Source of the DNA: Gnetum montanum
Lineage: Eukaryota > Streptophyta > Gnetopsida > Gnetales > Gnetaceae
DNA: 64,000 nucleotides
Assembly: GCA_015680685.1 (NCBI GenBank)
Contig: MNCI01035176.1
Coordinates: 198,024-262,023, forward strand
Direction: 5' to 3'
Of the stretch, positions 44,704 through 55,745 are shown piece by piece. Positions within the stretch are counted from its first letter, which is position 1. Each line of letters opens with the position of its first letter. The notes under the pieces were generated by a model that searched no databases, had not been told where the DNA came from, and saw only the letters and a list, made by a program, of their open reading frames with translations. A program made the translations under genes and the position numbers.

Positions 44704-47046
44704 TGTACTGACCTAAATCGTTGGTGTAAGGTTGGAAGGGAAACAGACACTGCCTTCACCCAAGGGCAAGTTGAAAAAGTAAACGAAGGCATAGTGCCTT
44801 GGATGGTCTACACGCAAATGAACCAAGGACTTCCCTGNAAAAAGTAAACGAAGGCATAGTGCCTTGGATGGTCTACACGCAAATGAACCAAGGACTTCCC
44901 TGAGCATAAGCTACGGTTAGCGTTGGAGTTATCATAAAAGATGTCTTAAAACATGTAAATTCATGTAAAATGTAAACATGAGCTGTGAGACATAAGATGT
45001 AAGTGTAAATGTAAGGCGTAAACAAGACGTAAACTAGACTGAATGTGTAAACTGAACATAAACTAAATGTAAGAAAAAATGTAAACAGAACGTAAAAATA
45101 AAACATGACACTATAAATCGAAATAATGTTTGGTTGGAAAAATAGGAATAATGTATTACTTAGAAAAGATGTGCACCAGTCAAAGTGTACCTGCATGTAG
45201 ATGGCAGGTCGAACGTCTAGCACTAGGGTAATGTAACGTGATGATGCAATGATGTGATGTGATGAATGTGAGAAATGCTTGGATGCCAACAATCAGGTGT
45301 GCCGAGTGCCCAAGGATTGCAAGTTCTTTACTTTCTCTAAATTGCCAATGTCTCTAATTGCCCACCCCAATTTATGTGAATTGACAGGGTATTTATAGGG
45401 TTGGGCCGGGCTCCAGCACAGAATTCAAGAATGGAATCAATGGCTGGGAGATGAGAGGAAAGTGGATCTAGTGACATGTATCCAATGGACAGTTGTGCTC
45501 AGGTTGGATGCATGCTGGCGAGAGTTGGATGTGTGTCGGATAGTTGTGCATGAGTTGGATGTGTGTCAGCAAGCTACATTCTTGATCAGGTACAATTTTT
45601 ACAATTTATGGGTTATTCAAGCCCATGAAAGTACATTTAATTTAGACCGTGAGGGCCTGACTATCCCACAAATAAAGATTTATAATAAAATGTACAAGGG
45701 AAATTTGACCTGTCTTGCTTTAAACTTCTTTGTCCCTAAGTTTTTCTGGAATTTTTTGAGAGTTACTTATGCTTAGAATTTTTTGTCATTTTTTGGAATT
45801 TTCTGGGAGTTGCTGATGATGAGAATTTTCTGCAATTTTCTGATGCTAAGAATTTTCTGCAACTTTCTGATGGTGAGAATTTTCTAGAATTTTCTAATGC
45901 TGAGAATTTTCTGGAATTTTTTTATGCTAAGACGTTTTTGGAATTTTCTGAAATTTTCTGGAAGTTGCTGATGCTGAGAATTTTTTGCTATTTTTTGGAA
46001 TTTTCTAGAATTTTCTCGAAGTTGCTAATGCTGAGAATTTTTTGCCATTTTCTGGAATTTTTTCGAATTTTCTGAAATTTTGTGTAAGTTGGTCACGTTG
46101 GACTCACGCTGCCAATGTGACCTAGGCATCAATGACAAAAATGAGCATTTTGGAGCTAAAATCTGAAGTTTTGGAAGCTGAAACTTGGAGAAATCATTAA
46201 TGGACCTTGAGGGTGACTTGTCCCTTCAAAATTAGACCATTTTGATGTTGTTTTGAGCATCTTTTGAGGCTACGAAAGTTGTTCACGTTGGACTCATGTT
46301 GCAACCTGACACTTTCAACTTTGGATTATTTTGAATTGATTTTGAAGCTATTGGAGTTGCTCATGCTAAGGGCAAGCTAGCTTGACAGTGTGATCAAGCT
46401 AGGTTTGGGTTCCATGCCTTAGTCAAATTTTGCCTCCCGAATGCTTGAAAGGGCTTGAGTCATTTTTAATTTAAAGTGCTAGGCCAAAATTAGTGGTGTT
46501 TCATTGGTCCCTCTTTGTTAACGTCTAGAGGAATCTACCCGAGAAGCATCAACAAAGAAGTAAAAAATACCATGAACAAACAAGTACCAAACATTATCCA
46601 TCAGCTCGTTAGATGTCATTGCATCGTGTCCAATAGTACATAGGATCGGGAAAATGTAGTTTGGGATGTAAGGGGAGGGGATTGGTTGAAACTAGGGGAA
46701 GCCAAGAGTTGGTCAAGGGTGATAATTGCTGCTGAGATCTGTGGGAGAGGAATGCTCTCTTGTGAACAAGTTATATCTTTGGTCTTTGTCCATAGCTACT
46801 GTTCAGTAGACTCGAAGCCAAGATGTAGGAAGGTGCATTCTTTGGAGAAACGGGACTCTTATAGAGTGTTCACGGGGCCTATTGTAAACAGCCAAAGCCA
46901 TGTGATGGTGTGCAACATGGTCTCTTTGAGACACCAGTGTAACTATTTTTCAAGACAATTGCCTTCTTTCCTGGGGCTTGTATGAGAATAGCCAATAGTC
47001 TTTTGTTTATGATGTCAACGGGGTCATGAAGACCTTTTCCATGCAT
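44704..47046 (-). mobile_element. LTR B, 3' LTR of E4
   Basis: TGTACTGACC at 44,704, TATA box at 45,390-45,397, GTAAAC-rich U5, GAGTTGGATGTGTGTC repeats and a degenerate repeat of GAATTTTCTG (45,740-46,090). The same repeat occurs in the 5' LTR of E4 (from 59,930), while LTR A has the 180-190 bp repeat instead. The upper edge is proposed at CCATGCA (47,046) before a pyrimidine tract of about 110 bases. An N at 44,838 is flanked by a perfect 64-bp duplication. Confidence 0.65.
45390..45397 (-). promoter_or_regulatory. LTR TATA box, LTR B
   Basis: TATAAATA on the minus strand in the block conserved in all second-family LTRs. Confidence 0.55.
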
Positions 47047-48043
47047 TTCTCTTTAACCCTTTTGTTTTTTTTCTTTTATTTTTGCTTTATTTTGTCTTTT
47101 CCTTTTTCTTTTATTTTTCTTTTTTTTTTGGTCTTTTTGAAAGAGCTTGCTTTTTATGTCATGCTTGTGTATGAGCGCTTGCATTTTGCATCATGTACTG
47201 TGTATTGTGTTTTGTGTCACAACTGCTTAGAGAGCTACAGTGTGCAACATTGTATCAAGAGTGTTGAGCTGAGTGGAATGTATCTGGGGGTATAACTGAG
47301 TAGGACATGATGGGGGAAATAGGGGATGAATCAAGAGTCGGGAATGTACTTATGAACGAATTGATTAACCTAGTTACGTGCATCAGGAAGAATGTGATAC
47401 CTTGTCGTCATGATGAAGTGCATCTATGCACAAATTCCTCAGCAGTGTCATCCTACAAACACAACTCCAAGAAAACAAGAAAAACCACCAATGAAATAGT
47501 CAACTAAACACTTTAACAAGGAGATGGAGTCACCTCGTGCAATTTTCAACATAGATAGAATTATGAACAACATCATCTTCATTAGTATCCATGAGACAAA
47601 TCATGCAACAAGTCTTTGTGGAACATGAACAGCCAACTGCAGCAACAGATCTTTTTAAGTTTTACCTAGTCATTGATGATGTCACTAGTTTATAGTCTTA
47701 GCACACTATTGTGGATTAGTTTCATGTCATAACCCCTTGGACGATGCCAGTTTAGCGTCATAGCAGATGGTGCATTGCTAGTTTATAGTCATAGCAAACT
47801 GTGAAGAGGCAAACTAGTTTATAGTCTTAGTGGACTTTAGATGCTAGTTTCATGTCATGGTAGATGGATATAGCAGTTTAGTGTCATACCGGATAGAGCT
47901 CTTTGGTATCAATTTTAATTCATGATGCCAGGACTATTCTGTGGTATCATTTTTAAGTCATGATGTCAGGACTACTCTGTGGTATCATTTTAAGTCATGA
48001 TTCTAGGACTATTCTGTGGTATCATTTTTAAGTCATGATGTCA
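47047..48043 (+). repeat. E4 3' UTR with pyrimidine tract and hairpin-unit array
   Basis: 47,047-47,150 is almost pure T/C (purine on the element strand). 47,690-48,043 is an INT/3' LTR junction array: TAGTTTATAGTC..GACT, TAGTTTCATGTC, CAGTTTAGTGTC, then four copies of a 41-46 bp unit around GGTATCATTTTTAAGTCATG. The array runs into the assembly gap. Confidence 0.65.
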
Positions 48044-48201
48044 NNNNNNNNNNNNNNNNNNNNNNNNNNNNNNNNNNNNNNNNNNNNNNNNNNNNNNNNN
48101 NNNNNNNNNNNNNNNNNNNNNNNNNNNNNNNNNNNNNNNNNNNNNNNNNNNNNNNNNNNNNNNNNNNNNNNNNNNNNNNNNNNNNNNNNNNNNNNNNNNN
48201 N
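48044..48201. other. Assembly gap, 158 N
   Basis: The gap removes the C-terminal end of E4 integrase and the start of the 3' UTR. The integrase frame before the gap lacks about 130-150 residues compared with E2, so the true missing length is probably larger than 158 bases. Confidence 0.9.
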
Positions 48202-49070
48202 TTTTGACTTTCATCGAGGAGGCTAGAGAGAGCTATCCGCAATGAGGGAACCTGCAATTCTAAAGGTAAAACAGCTTCAGATCGGTATACTAGACTATAT
48301 GGAGTTTTACCTATGGATGTTCGATGTGTCATTTTGTAGGCCCACAATGCATAGACTAATTGTTCATGCCATCATTTCTTGCTTTGATTCAGCATCTTTT
48401 TGAGCACCATGATGACAGTTTTTTTTGTAGCCTCCGCTTGACCATTGCTCTACAGGTAGTAAGGTGATGAAAATGCATGTTTAATGCCCAGACTTTCACA
48501 AAAGCTTTTGGTATCTGCACCGCTGAATTGTGGCCCATTGTCGGTAATGATGGTCATTGGAATACCAAAATGAGTCACGATATTTTCCATTATGAAGGTG
48601 CAAATGTGTTTTGACGTTGTCTTCCTAAGGGGAATAGCTTCCACCCACTTTGTGAAATATTCAGCTGCAGTGATGATAAAGCTATGTCCCGCAGAGGATG
48701 ATGGTGTTATTGGTCCAATTAATTCTAAACCCCATTTTTGGAATGGCCATGTGGTTTGTGTCGTATGTAGTTCGTTAGGTGGCACATGTATTAGATTACC
48801 ATGCTTTTGGCAAATGTCACATGTTCTAACCTTGGAGATGCAATTGTATTCCATGTGTGGCCAGTAGTAACCTAAGCGCCTAATCTTTTTTGCCATTGCT
48901 TTAGGTGCTATGTGTCCTCCACAAAGTCCTTCATGGATTTTTTCTACAATCATTTGACCATCAATGCTACTGATGCACATTAACAAAATGCCTTCATAGG
49001 ATTTATGACACAAGGTGTCTCCTATTAATGCATATTGGCGAGAACGTTTTCGTACGGTGTCTTTCTAAGC
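48202..49070 (-). pseudogene. Integrase (INT), copy E4
   Basis: A 187-codon open stretch (48,450-49,013) with the zinc finger (HEGLCGGH, GYYWPHMEYNC, RTCDICQ), then WGLELIGP where the first catalytic Asp is Glu, then IITDNGPQF with the second Asp. A stop follows SSPYYL, then the frame resumes with SNGQAEA carrying the Glu, and a C-terminal part with ALWAYKMTHRT up to the gap. The first-Asp change is not in E2 (WGLDMIGP). Confidence 0.83.
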
Positions 49071-50202
49071 ATTTGTCAGGTGTTGTGGAGGTTCACCTCT
49101 TAGAAGATATTCTTTTATTCATCATACCATTCTATTGTGTGTGTTGTACTAACGGATGCTATAGGTATTGCATCTAGAGTATTAACTATAGGTGCGGCAC
49201 AACTTCTTATAGAACTAGGCAATGCGTGGAACATTTCTGGTGTCATGTTTAAGGCTAGTGTGGCAAGTGCATCAACAATTGTATTCTCGCTTCCAGGGAC
49301 ATGTTGTATATCCACTTCTACTAGTTGCTTCACTAGATGTTTGGTCAAATCATAGTACAGCTGCAAATGGGGAGCTTTGCATGCATAGACCTCTGTGACT
49401 TGATTAATAACTAATTGTGAATCACCTCGAACTACAAGGCGTGAGATTCCCGAAGTTAACGCTACTTGAAGGTCTCTAAGAAGACCTTCGTATTCTGCTA
49501 CGTTATTGGTGCAAGGAAAGTTTAAGTGGTAGGCAAAAGGTTGGATTTCCCTATAGGGGTATGCTAAAATGGTTGTACCACTTCCTCCTCAAGAGGTTGA
49601 AGCTCCATCGAAGTAGAGGATTGCCTCATAATCATCAGGTACGGTGTCTATACTATTAACATTTTCATCTGGGAATTTGAGGTTTATCGTTGCTTGATCG
49701 TGCATCGACGAGACGGTTAGTTGTGTGGCTATTACTTGACCTTTTGTGGAAGATTGAGTGACATAGTGTAAATCAAACTCTGCAATCATTGCTTTCCATC
49801 TAGCTAACCTACTTGACTCATAGATGTTATTAACATTATCTTTGCAAATGATGTAAACCTAATTACGGAAGAGATAATGTTGCCATTTCTTCAAGGAGAA
49901 GATGAGGGTGAGGCATGATTTTTCTATGTCTTTGTATTGTTGTTCATAGGCTATTAAAGCATGGCTTAGATAATATACAGGGAACTCGGCCCCATCTTAA
50001 CATTTTTGACAAAGCATGGATGTGATGGATGAACCGGAAGTTGCAAGATAGATGTAGAAGGGTTTGTCACTTTGTGGAGGATAAATAGTTGGTAGTTGGG
50101 CCAACTCTTGTTTTATGTTCTCAAATGCTTCTTAGCATTGTTGAGTCCATTGGAAATGTACATTCTTTCGTAATAGATGTTGCATGGGACTCAACTTATC
50201 TG
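49071..50202 (-). pseudogene. RNase H and archaeal-type RNase H, copy E4
   Basis: RNase H (KPFYIYLATSGSSITSMLCQ, YYLSHALIAYEQQY, FSLKKWQHYLF) with a TAA in the CQKC region, then aRNH with YFDGAS, NNVAEYEGLLRDL, GDSQLVINQVTEVYACKA and NTIVDALATLALN. One stop lies after GAST. All acidic positions expected of aRNH are present. Best preserved aRNH of the window. Confidence 0.83.
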
Positions 50203-51369
50203 TTAGCCTTTCAATAAAGCATCTAATGAATTGCAGCCTACCTTGGAGGCCACGTACTTGGTAAGGTTTCTTGGTGGTTGCATATTGGTTATCGCTTTAA
50301 CCTTATCAGGGTCTACCTGTATCCCTATTTCAGAAACTAGGAAACCAAGCATTTTGCCTGTTTTAACACCGAAGACATACTTTTTTGGGTTGAGCCTAAG
50401 GTCATATTTGAGACAACGTTTAAGTACTAAGTCTAGATATTTTGCATGTTGTTCAATTGTTTTAGATTTGACCGCTATATCATCAACATAATCATTGAGA
50501 AAATTAAGCATGTAATCACTAAATATGCATGTCATTGCTCGCTGATATGTAGCACCTACATTTTTAAGGCCAAATGGCATCATCGTGTAACAGAATGTCC
50601 CCCAAGGTGTCATAAAAGTTGTCCTAAGTTGATGCTCTGAATTAATTCTTATTTGAATGTAGCCCAAAAATTCATCCATGAAGGACAATAGTGCATGCCC
50701 AACAGTCATGTCAATAAGTTGATCAATACTAGGTAATGGGAAATCATCTTTTATAGTGGCAACATTGAGGTTCCAAAATTCGATGCATATGCATATACTA
50801 TGGTTCTTTTTAGGGACTACAACAATATTTGATACCCAATCGGAATAATCAACAGCCCTGATGAAACCAGCTTGGTATAGCTTTGTGATTTCAGCACAGA
50901 CTGCTAATGCCACTTCAAGTCTAACCTTTCGTGCTTTTTGCTTTACTAGTTTAATTTTTTCGTCAAGAATAATGTTGTGTTGGATGATCTGGGAGTCTAG
51001 TCCTGGCATGTCTGTATATGACCATGTGAACGTTTTTATGTTATCTTTTAAAACCTGAGTGATGTCACCTACAAGTTGTGGATCTAGTAAGGCACTTAAT
51101 TTCAAGGTTCTAGCTTCGTCATTGACTATGGTAATGGGGATTTTAATCAAAGGATCTTCAGTGATATTGTTAGCTTCTAGATCTAGAGTTTTAACTACGT
51201 TTTTAGGCCAGTCTAATGTTTTTTGAGTGGAGGTTATCAAATCGGTATAGGTGGATGGATTTAGATCCAAAGATTCTAGGTGGATAGCTCTTTCTACATC
51301 TCCATATGGTCCAGTGAGAGACAATATTGAGAGGATTTTGTTGGTGGCCATGGTGCTCACTCTTGCCAA
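50203..51369 (-). CDS. Reverse transcriptase with N-terminal linker, copy E4
   Basis: The longest open frame of the window, 388 codons. It begins MARVSTMATNKILSIL; the second Met may be the start. The linker contains TFTWSYTDMPGLDSQ. RT motifs: LYQAGFIRAVDYSDWVSNIVVV, DDFPLPSIDQLIDMT, FMDEFLGYIQIRINSEHQ, MPFGLKNVGATYQRAM, the intact active-site YVDDIAVKS, MLGFLVSEIGIQVDPDKVKAI. A frameshift near 50,250 (in the LQGRLQFIR region) separates it from RNase H. A pyrimidine-rich run ending GGCAAG lies just before the frame on the minus strand and could be a splice acceptor. Confidence 0.87.
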   Translation of the reverse strand: MARVSTMATNKILSILSLTGPYGDVERAIHLESLDLNPSTYTDLITSTQKTLDWPKNVVKTLDLEANNITEDPLIKIPITIVNDEARTLKLSALLDPQLVGDITQVLKDNIKTFTWSYTDMPGLDSQIIQHNIILDEKIKLVKQKARKVRLEVALAVCAEITKLYQAGFIRAVDYSDWVSNIVVVPKKNHSICICIEFWNLNVATIKDDFPLPSIDQLIDMTVGHALLSFMDEFLGYIQIRINSEHQLRTTFMTPWGTFCYTMMPFGLKNVGATYQRAMTCIFSDYMLNFLNDYVDDIAVKSKTIEQHAKYLDLVLKRCLKYDLRLNPKKYVFGVKTGKMLGFLVSEIGIQVDPDKVKAITNMQPPRNLTKYVASKVGCNSLDALLKG

Positions 51370-52029
51370 TTAAAATAGGAGCAAAGTAAGAGACACTCCC
51401 TCGGTAGGAGAGTTACAAAGTGTAAACGAACATAGGATAATTAAGTTGTGCACTAACAAATTTAGGAGATGCGGTAGAAGATATGGCAGTTTAAGGCCAT
51501 ACCGGGCCGTATGGTAATTTAAGGCCATACCGGGCCGTATGGTAATTTAAGGCCATACTGGGCCGCATGGTGACTTGCCATTTGCACTATTTTTAAATTA
51601 AAATTTTTTTTGACTCTTAAATTCTATATTTAAATTTTAAATTTTCGAGTGGACAATAAGGTCACGGAGATTTTAAAATTTTATGAAATTTTCAAGTGTT
51701 TTTATTTTTATTTATTTTCATTTATTTTCAGCACTTTCCTCCTTTATTCATAAGAAATTTTGAGCCCAACTTTGGGGGATTGGAATGACAAGGAAATTTG
51801 GGCAGGCATAAGGCAAAAGATACTCTGGACAAAAACATGTAGTTAAAATGAGGAGATGAATTAAAATAAAATAGCCAAAAATCAAATAAATTAAATTAAA
51901 TTATTAGGGAGGGATAGAAAATAGAATTTTGAAAAAGAAAGCCTAATTTTGGTCATTGTAAGTTGGGAGAACAGTGTAATTTCCAGAGTGCAACGTGAGC
52001 AAGGTATTAGCATCAGCATCAGCGTGACC
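51370..52029 (+). repeat. Hairpin-unit array at the aORF/RT junction and aORF upstream region, E4
   Basis: Three near-identical 33-bp units (51,478-51,570) read TTTAAGGCCATACCGGGCCG, with arms GGCC/GGCC (for example 51,495-51,498 with 51,505-51,508). The rest, to exon 1 of the antisense gene, is AT-rich with no recognised box. Confidence 0.7.
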
Positions 52030-54324
52030 ATGAAAGACAAGGGCAAGGAGAAGGCAACCGGGGGCAAGGGAAGGAAGCATGTAGCCCTAGCGTTCGTGAA
52101 GGAGAGTGAAGAGCTCCTCCAATGTCTTCCTCAAATCAAGGTTCCATCGTGGAAGAAGGCCCTGCATAGGTAAATTCTTTGCCCCTAATTTTTTTTTCTT
52201 GGCATTTCTGCAAGTAGCATTATCTAGGGTGAGAATTTGTGGTTGGAATTTTTGGGATTTTCGGCTTGGGGCATGAGTGCACTGGTTTTCATTTTCCTTG
52301 GCGTCAAAATTTATGGTTCTCCCAGTGTTATAGTTGCAGGGTTTTTGGGCTTTCTTGGCATTATTAGTTGCAGGGGAAGAAAACGTAAATTTGGGGTTTC
52401 ATTTCCTCTGCTAATTGGTCGAACATGAATGTAGCAACTCAGAATAACCTTGGGCTCAAAAAAATTTTCTCCCTTCTACTTTGGGGTAGCGTTACTTTCG
52501 AATCTTTTCTAAATTATGGGCAGCATGACCTAAATTCTTGTTCTTATCTCCCTTGGGTAGCGTGACCATGTGTTTCCAATTTCTTGCCTTGGGACAGCGT
52601 AACCATAAAAATCCATTGTGACCATGGTTTCACGATTTCAGTTTTGACAGCGATTTCACAATTTTACTTTTTTGACAGCGATTTCACGATTTTAGTTTTT
52701 TGACAACGATTTCACAATTTTAGTTTTTTGCTCTACACAGCGTGACCTTGATTTTTCTATTTCTTGCCCTGCACGGATAGCATGTGACCATGAATTTTGT
52801 CTATTTTCTCCCCTGGCTGGGGCAACGTTACCATGAATTTTCTTTGTTTTCTCCCCTGGGCAGGGCAGCGTTACCATGAATATTCTCTGTTTTTTCCCCT
52901 GGGTAGGCTAGCATGACCTTGATTTTTCTGTTTTGGGCTAAGGCAATGTGACCAAAATTTTTCTGTTTTGGCCTAAGGCACCGTGACTGAAATTTTTCTA
53001 TTTTTTTTTTGAGAGTGTGACTAAAATTTCCTAATTTTTTTTTTTTGGGCAATGTGACTGAAGTTTTCTAATTTTTCCCTGGGTAATGAGAATGAAATTT
53101 CCTAATTTTTCCCTCGGCAGTGTGACTGAAATTTCCTAATTTTTTCCTAGGCAATGTGCCTAAATTTTCTAATTTTTCCCTGGGCAATGTGACTGAAATT
53201 TCTTAATTTTTCCCTGGGTAGTGTGATTGAAATTTTCTAATTTTTCCTTAGGCAATGTGAATGAAATTTCCTAATTTTTCCCTAGGCAGTGTGACTAAAA
53301 TTTCCTAATTTTTCCCTAGGCAATGTGACTGAAATTTTCTAATTTTTCCCTTGGCAGTGTGACTGAAATTTCCTAATTTTTCCCTAGGCAGTGTGACTGA
53401 AGTTTTCTAATTTTTCCCTGGGCAATGTGAATGAAATTTCCTAATTTTTCCCTAGGCAGTGTGACTGAAATTTCCTAATTTTTCCCTAAACAATGTGACT
53501 GAAATTTCTTAATTCTTCCCTGGGCAGTGTGACAGAAATTTCCTAATTTTTCCCTAGGCAATGTGACTGAAATCTCCTAATTTTTCCCTCGGCAGTGGGA
53601 TTTAAATTTCCTAATTTTTCCTTGGGTAGTGTGACTAAAATTGTCTAATTTTTCCCTGGGCAGTTTGACTACGGGTATTGGGATTATGTCCAAGGCAACG
53701 TGGGTTTGAATTTTGAATTTTCAATCCTAGGCTTTTCGTGAAGATGTTCAATGATTTCTACATTTTAAATTGTTTACATTATTTTTCTGGGATTTTAAAC
53801 ATGGACTTGCTCTGTAACTGATTTCAATGTACCTTAAGAAGCATAAGATTACACTTCGCCTCATGGTCCATTACATTTGTTTATGTGATTTTTTTTTTTG
53901 TTTTTATGTGATGTTGATCTGTTGCTAGTTCTTGGATTTTTACTTACCCAATGTTTCGATTATGTGCAGGAGACCTAAATCTTCTCTCCTCATTATTGAG
54001 CTCGTTGGGGTATTTGCTTGGTTTGGCCCCCTTGTGCTAAACACACCTCCTTATGACATGCAAATTGGGCCCCATGTAATATGGTTTTGTCCCAACGCTA
54101 GTTTGTTCTTGTTGTTTATACTACAAAATTTCAATGTTGTCATATGGTCTCATCTAAGTAAACAGATTCCTCATAATATTATTGAGACTGTTTTGCCCGG
54201 GGCTACACAGGACATGCTAGCCTTCATCACTAATATCGATGAGGGACTGTTTAGAGTGGAGGGAGGCCCTAGTGGAGGAGGAGCAGCTGAAGAAGAGGAT
54301 CTTGGGGATCAACCCCATTCATGA
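52030..54324 (+). CDS. Antisense aORF, reduced two-exon version, copy E4
   Basis: Exon 1 (52,030-52,169) encodes MKDKGKEKATGG to KKALH and ends at TAG|GTAAAT. Exon 2 (53,970-54,324) follows TTATGTGCAG and runs to TGA. The phase of the intron (two bases plus one) equals that of E2 and E3, and exon 2 starts RRPKSSLLIIELVGV, aligned with RPVLIILDVVDVL of E2. It continues with HVIWFCPNAS, LLFILQNFNVVIWSHL, and then leaves the homology after about ITNID to end in a Gly/Glu/Asp-rich tail (GGGAAEEEDLGDQ). The joined frame has no stop: roughly 165 residues. Only the first half of the FCP1-like region remains, with Glu in place of the motif I Asp. It is the only undamaged frame of this gene in the window. 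The 1.8-kb intron holds minisatellites. Confidence 0.65.
52640..53690 (+). repeat. Minisatellites within the aORF intron, E4
   Basis: First, a roughly 30-bp unit CAGCGATTTCACAATTTTAG repeats about four times (52,640-52,740). Then looser repeats with AGCGTGACC and TTTTCTCCCCTGG follow to 53,000. From about 53,020 to 53,680 a 34-bp unit containing CCCTAGGCAGTGTGACTGAA repeats about 19 times. The GTGAC word is the one that fills the leader and U3 of this family. Confidence 0.75.
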
Positions 54325-54926
54325 GCTTTGCATTAGTCAGGCTTAAACTGTTTGATGTTTTTTTTTTTGGAAGTTTGATGTAATGGCCCGAATTTATTTG
54401 TGGTATAAAATGGTTGCATTAATTCGTTGCTTTTGATGTTCTATGTAAATATTTTTGTTATTTTTCATGTTTTTTATCATTTTTCCTTGTTTTCTTGAAT
54501 ATATGTGTGCAACTAAATGTAACATAAATTTCTAAAATGTAAAGCAAAACGTAAGGTAAATGTTTAAAAAATAAGGCAATGATCGTGCATGAACCTAAAT
54601 TGTAACTTGTAACTTGTAAGCGAAAATTCAATGTAAACTAACAGGAGTTCATAAATCTGTAACTTGTTGGTTCTATTTTAAAGCCATTTTGGGCTTGGTA
54701 CATTAGTTTAAAGTCTTGATAGACTGTTGCATCTGCTGTTAAAGAAAGGATTACCAATTTTATGCCATGGTGGGCCAAAGGTAGTAACATTTTCAAAAAG
54801 TTTTCAAACGGAACCAGCCATTTCTGACTGTGGCTAGTTTAATGTCATTGCGAACATTTCGTAGTTTAATGTCATTTTGGACATTTCATAGTTTAACGTC
54901 ATTTCGAACATTTCGGCTCATTCATT
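54325..54926 (+). repeat. Hairpin-unit array at the PRO/aORF junction, E4
   Basis: 54,325-54,660 is AT-rich with no gene. The array at 54,661-54,915 has arms AAGCC/GGCTT (54,681-54,685 with 54,692-54,696), AGTC/GACT and AATGTC/GACATT (54,868-54,873 with 54,880-54,885), each after a TAGTTTA-like lead except the first. Confidence 0.7.
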
Positions 54927-55745
54927 CTAGTCATTGAGTTGCCTCTTGATCTTTTGTAGCTTAACGTGTGGGGTTGGGGATATGGGTATGATTTTATATT
55001 CACCTTCCCCTTCATCGGTGATGTCAAAGGGTAATTCCGACCAAGAGACATCAGCAGGGATGGCTCCTATGTCTACGTCTTCTTGTGTTTCTTCAATGCT
55101 AGTTGTATTGTGAGTCAACGTTGGGTTCACGGTTTCTTGTTTAGGCTTAACAAACTCAATTTCTGACCCTTGACCTACCTCAAGGTATGAGGAAGTGATC
55201 GATGTTATTGTATCCCCATGTATGATGATCTCACCACCCTCTTAAGGTAGGTGGATCTCCTGATGGATTGGTGAAGATACAGCTCTAAGTTGAGCTAGCC
55301 AAGGATGTCCTAGAATTAGATTAAACCTTGGCATTTCATCAACCACTATGAATTTAGCTGATGTAGGGAATTGGTCTCTGGCTATGAAATCTAAGGTAAC
55401 CATGTCTTTCACTCCCACACAGAAACCACTGAAGGATCTAAAGAAAGAGGTTGTCGTGGGCTGTATTTGTTCAGTAAGTCCTAATTTTTTGATGATGGAA
55501 AAAGGTATTACATTTGTTGCCGCACCATCATCAACATGCACCCTACGTATTTTGAAATGATCAACCTGTATTGTTATGAACATAGGGGTCATGGTAATTT
55601 CCCCTGTTTTCTCATCTAGCTTAATTTCCCTAACGTGGAACTCTAGGTATGTGGTCTTCGATTCCTGAAGTTGTGGTGACAATATTGCATACATGGATGG
55701 TTCATCTGTAGGAAGATCCTCACTAACAGGAATTGAAATCAGCAT
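54927..55745 (-). pseudogene. Retropepsin (PRO) end of gag-pro, copy E4
   Basis: Active site VDDGAATNVIPFSIIKKLGL, then FVVDEMPRFNLILGHPWLAQLR and HQEIHLP. One stop at 55,242 follows HQEIHLP; the tail continues to KIKRQLND and a stop at 54,927-54,929, the same end as KKQL of the first family. The domain aligns with E1-E3 over its full length and is otherwise open for 167 codons. Confidence 0.85.

Noticed and set aside
43512-44902. Recent tandem duplications in the LTRs
   Set aside because: Both are perfect copies separated by exactly one N and are better explained as unmerged contig overlaps.
53020-53680. CRISPR-like array of 34-bp units
   Set aside because: Units are directly adjacent without unique spacers, drift in sequence and lie in a plant retrotransposon. 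It is a minisatellite.
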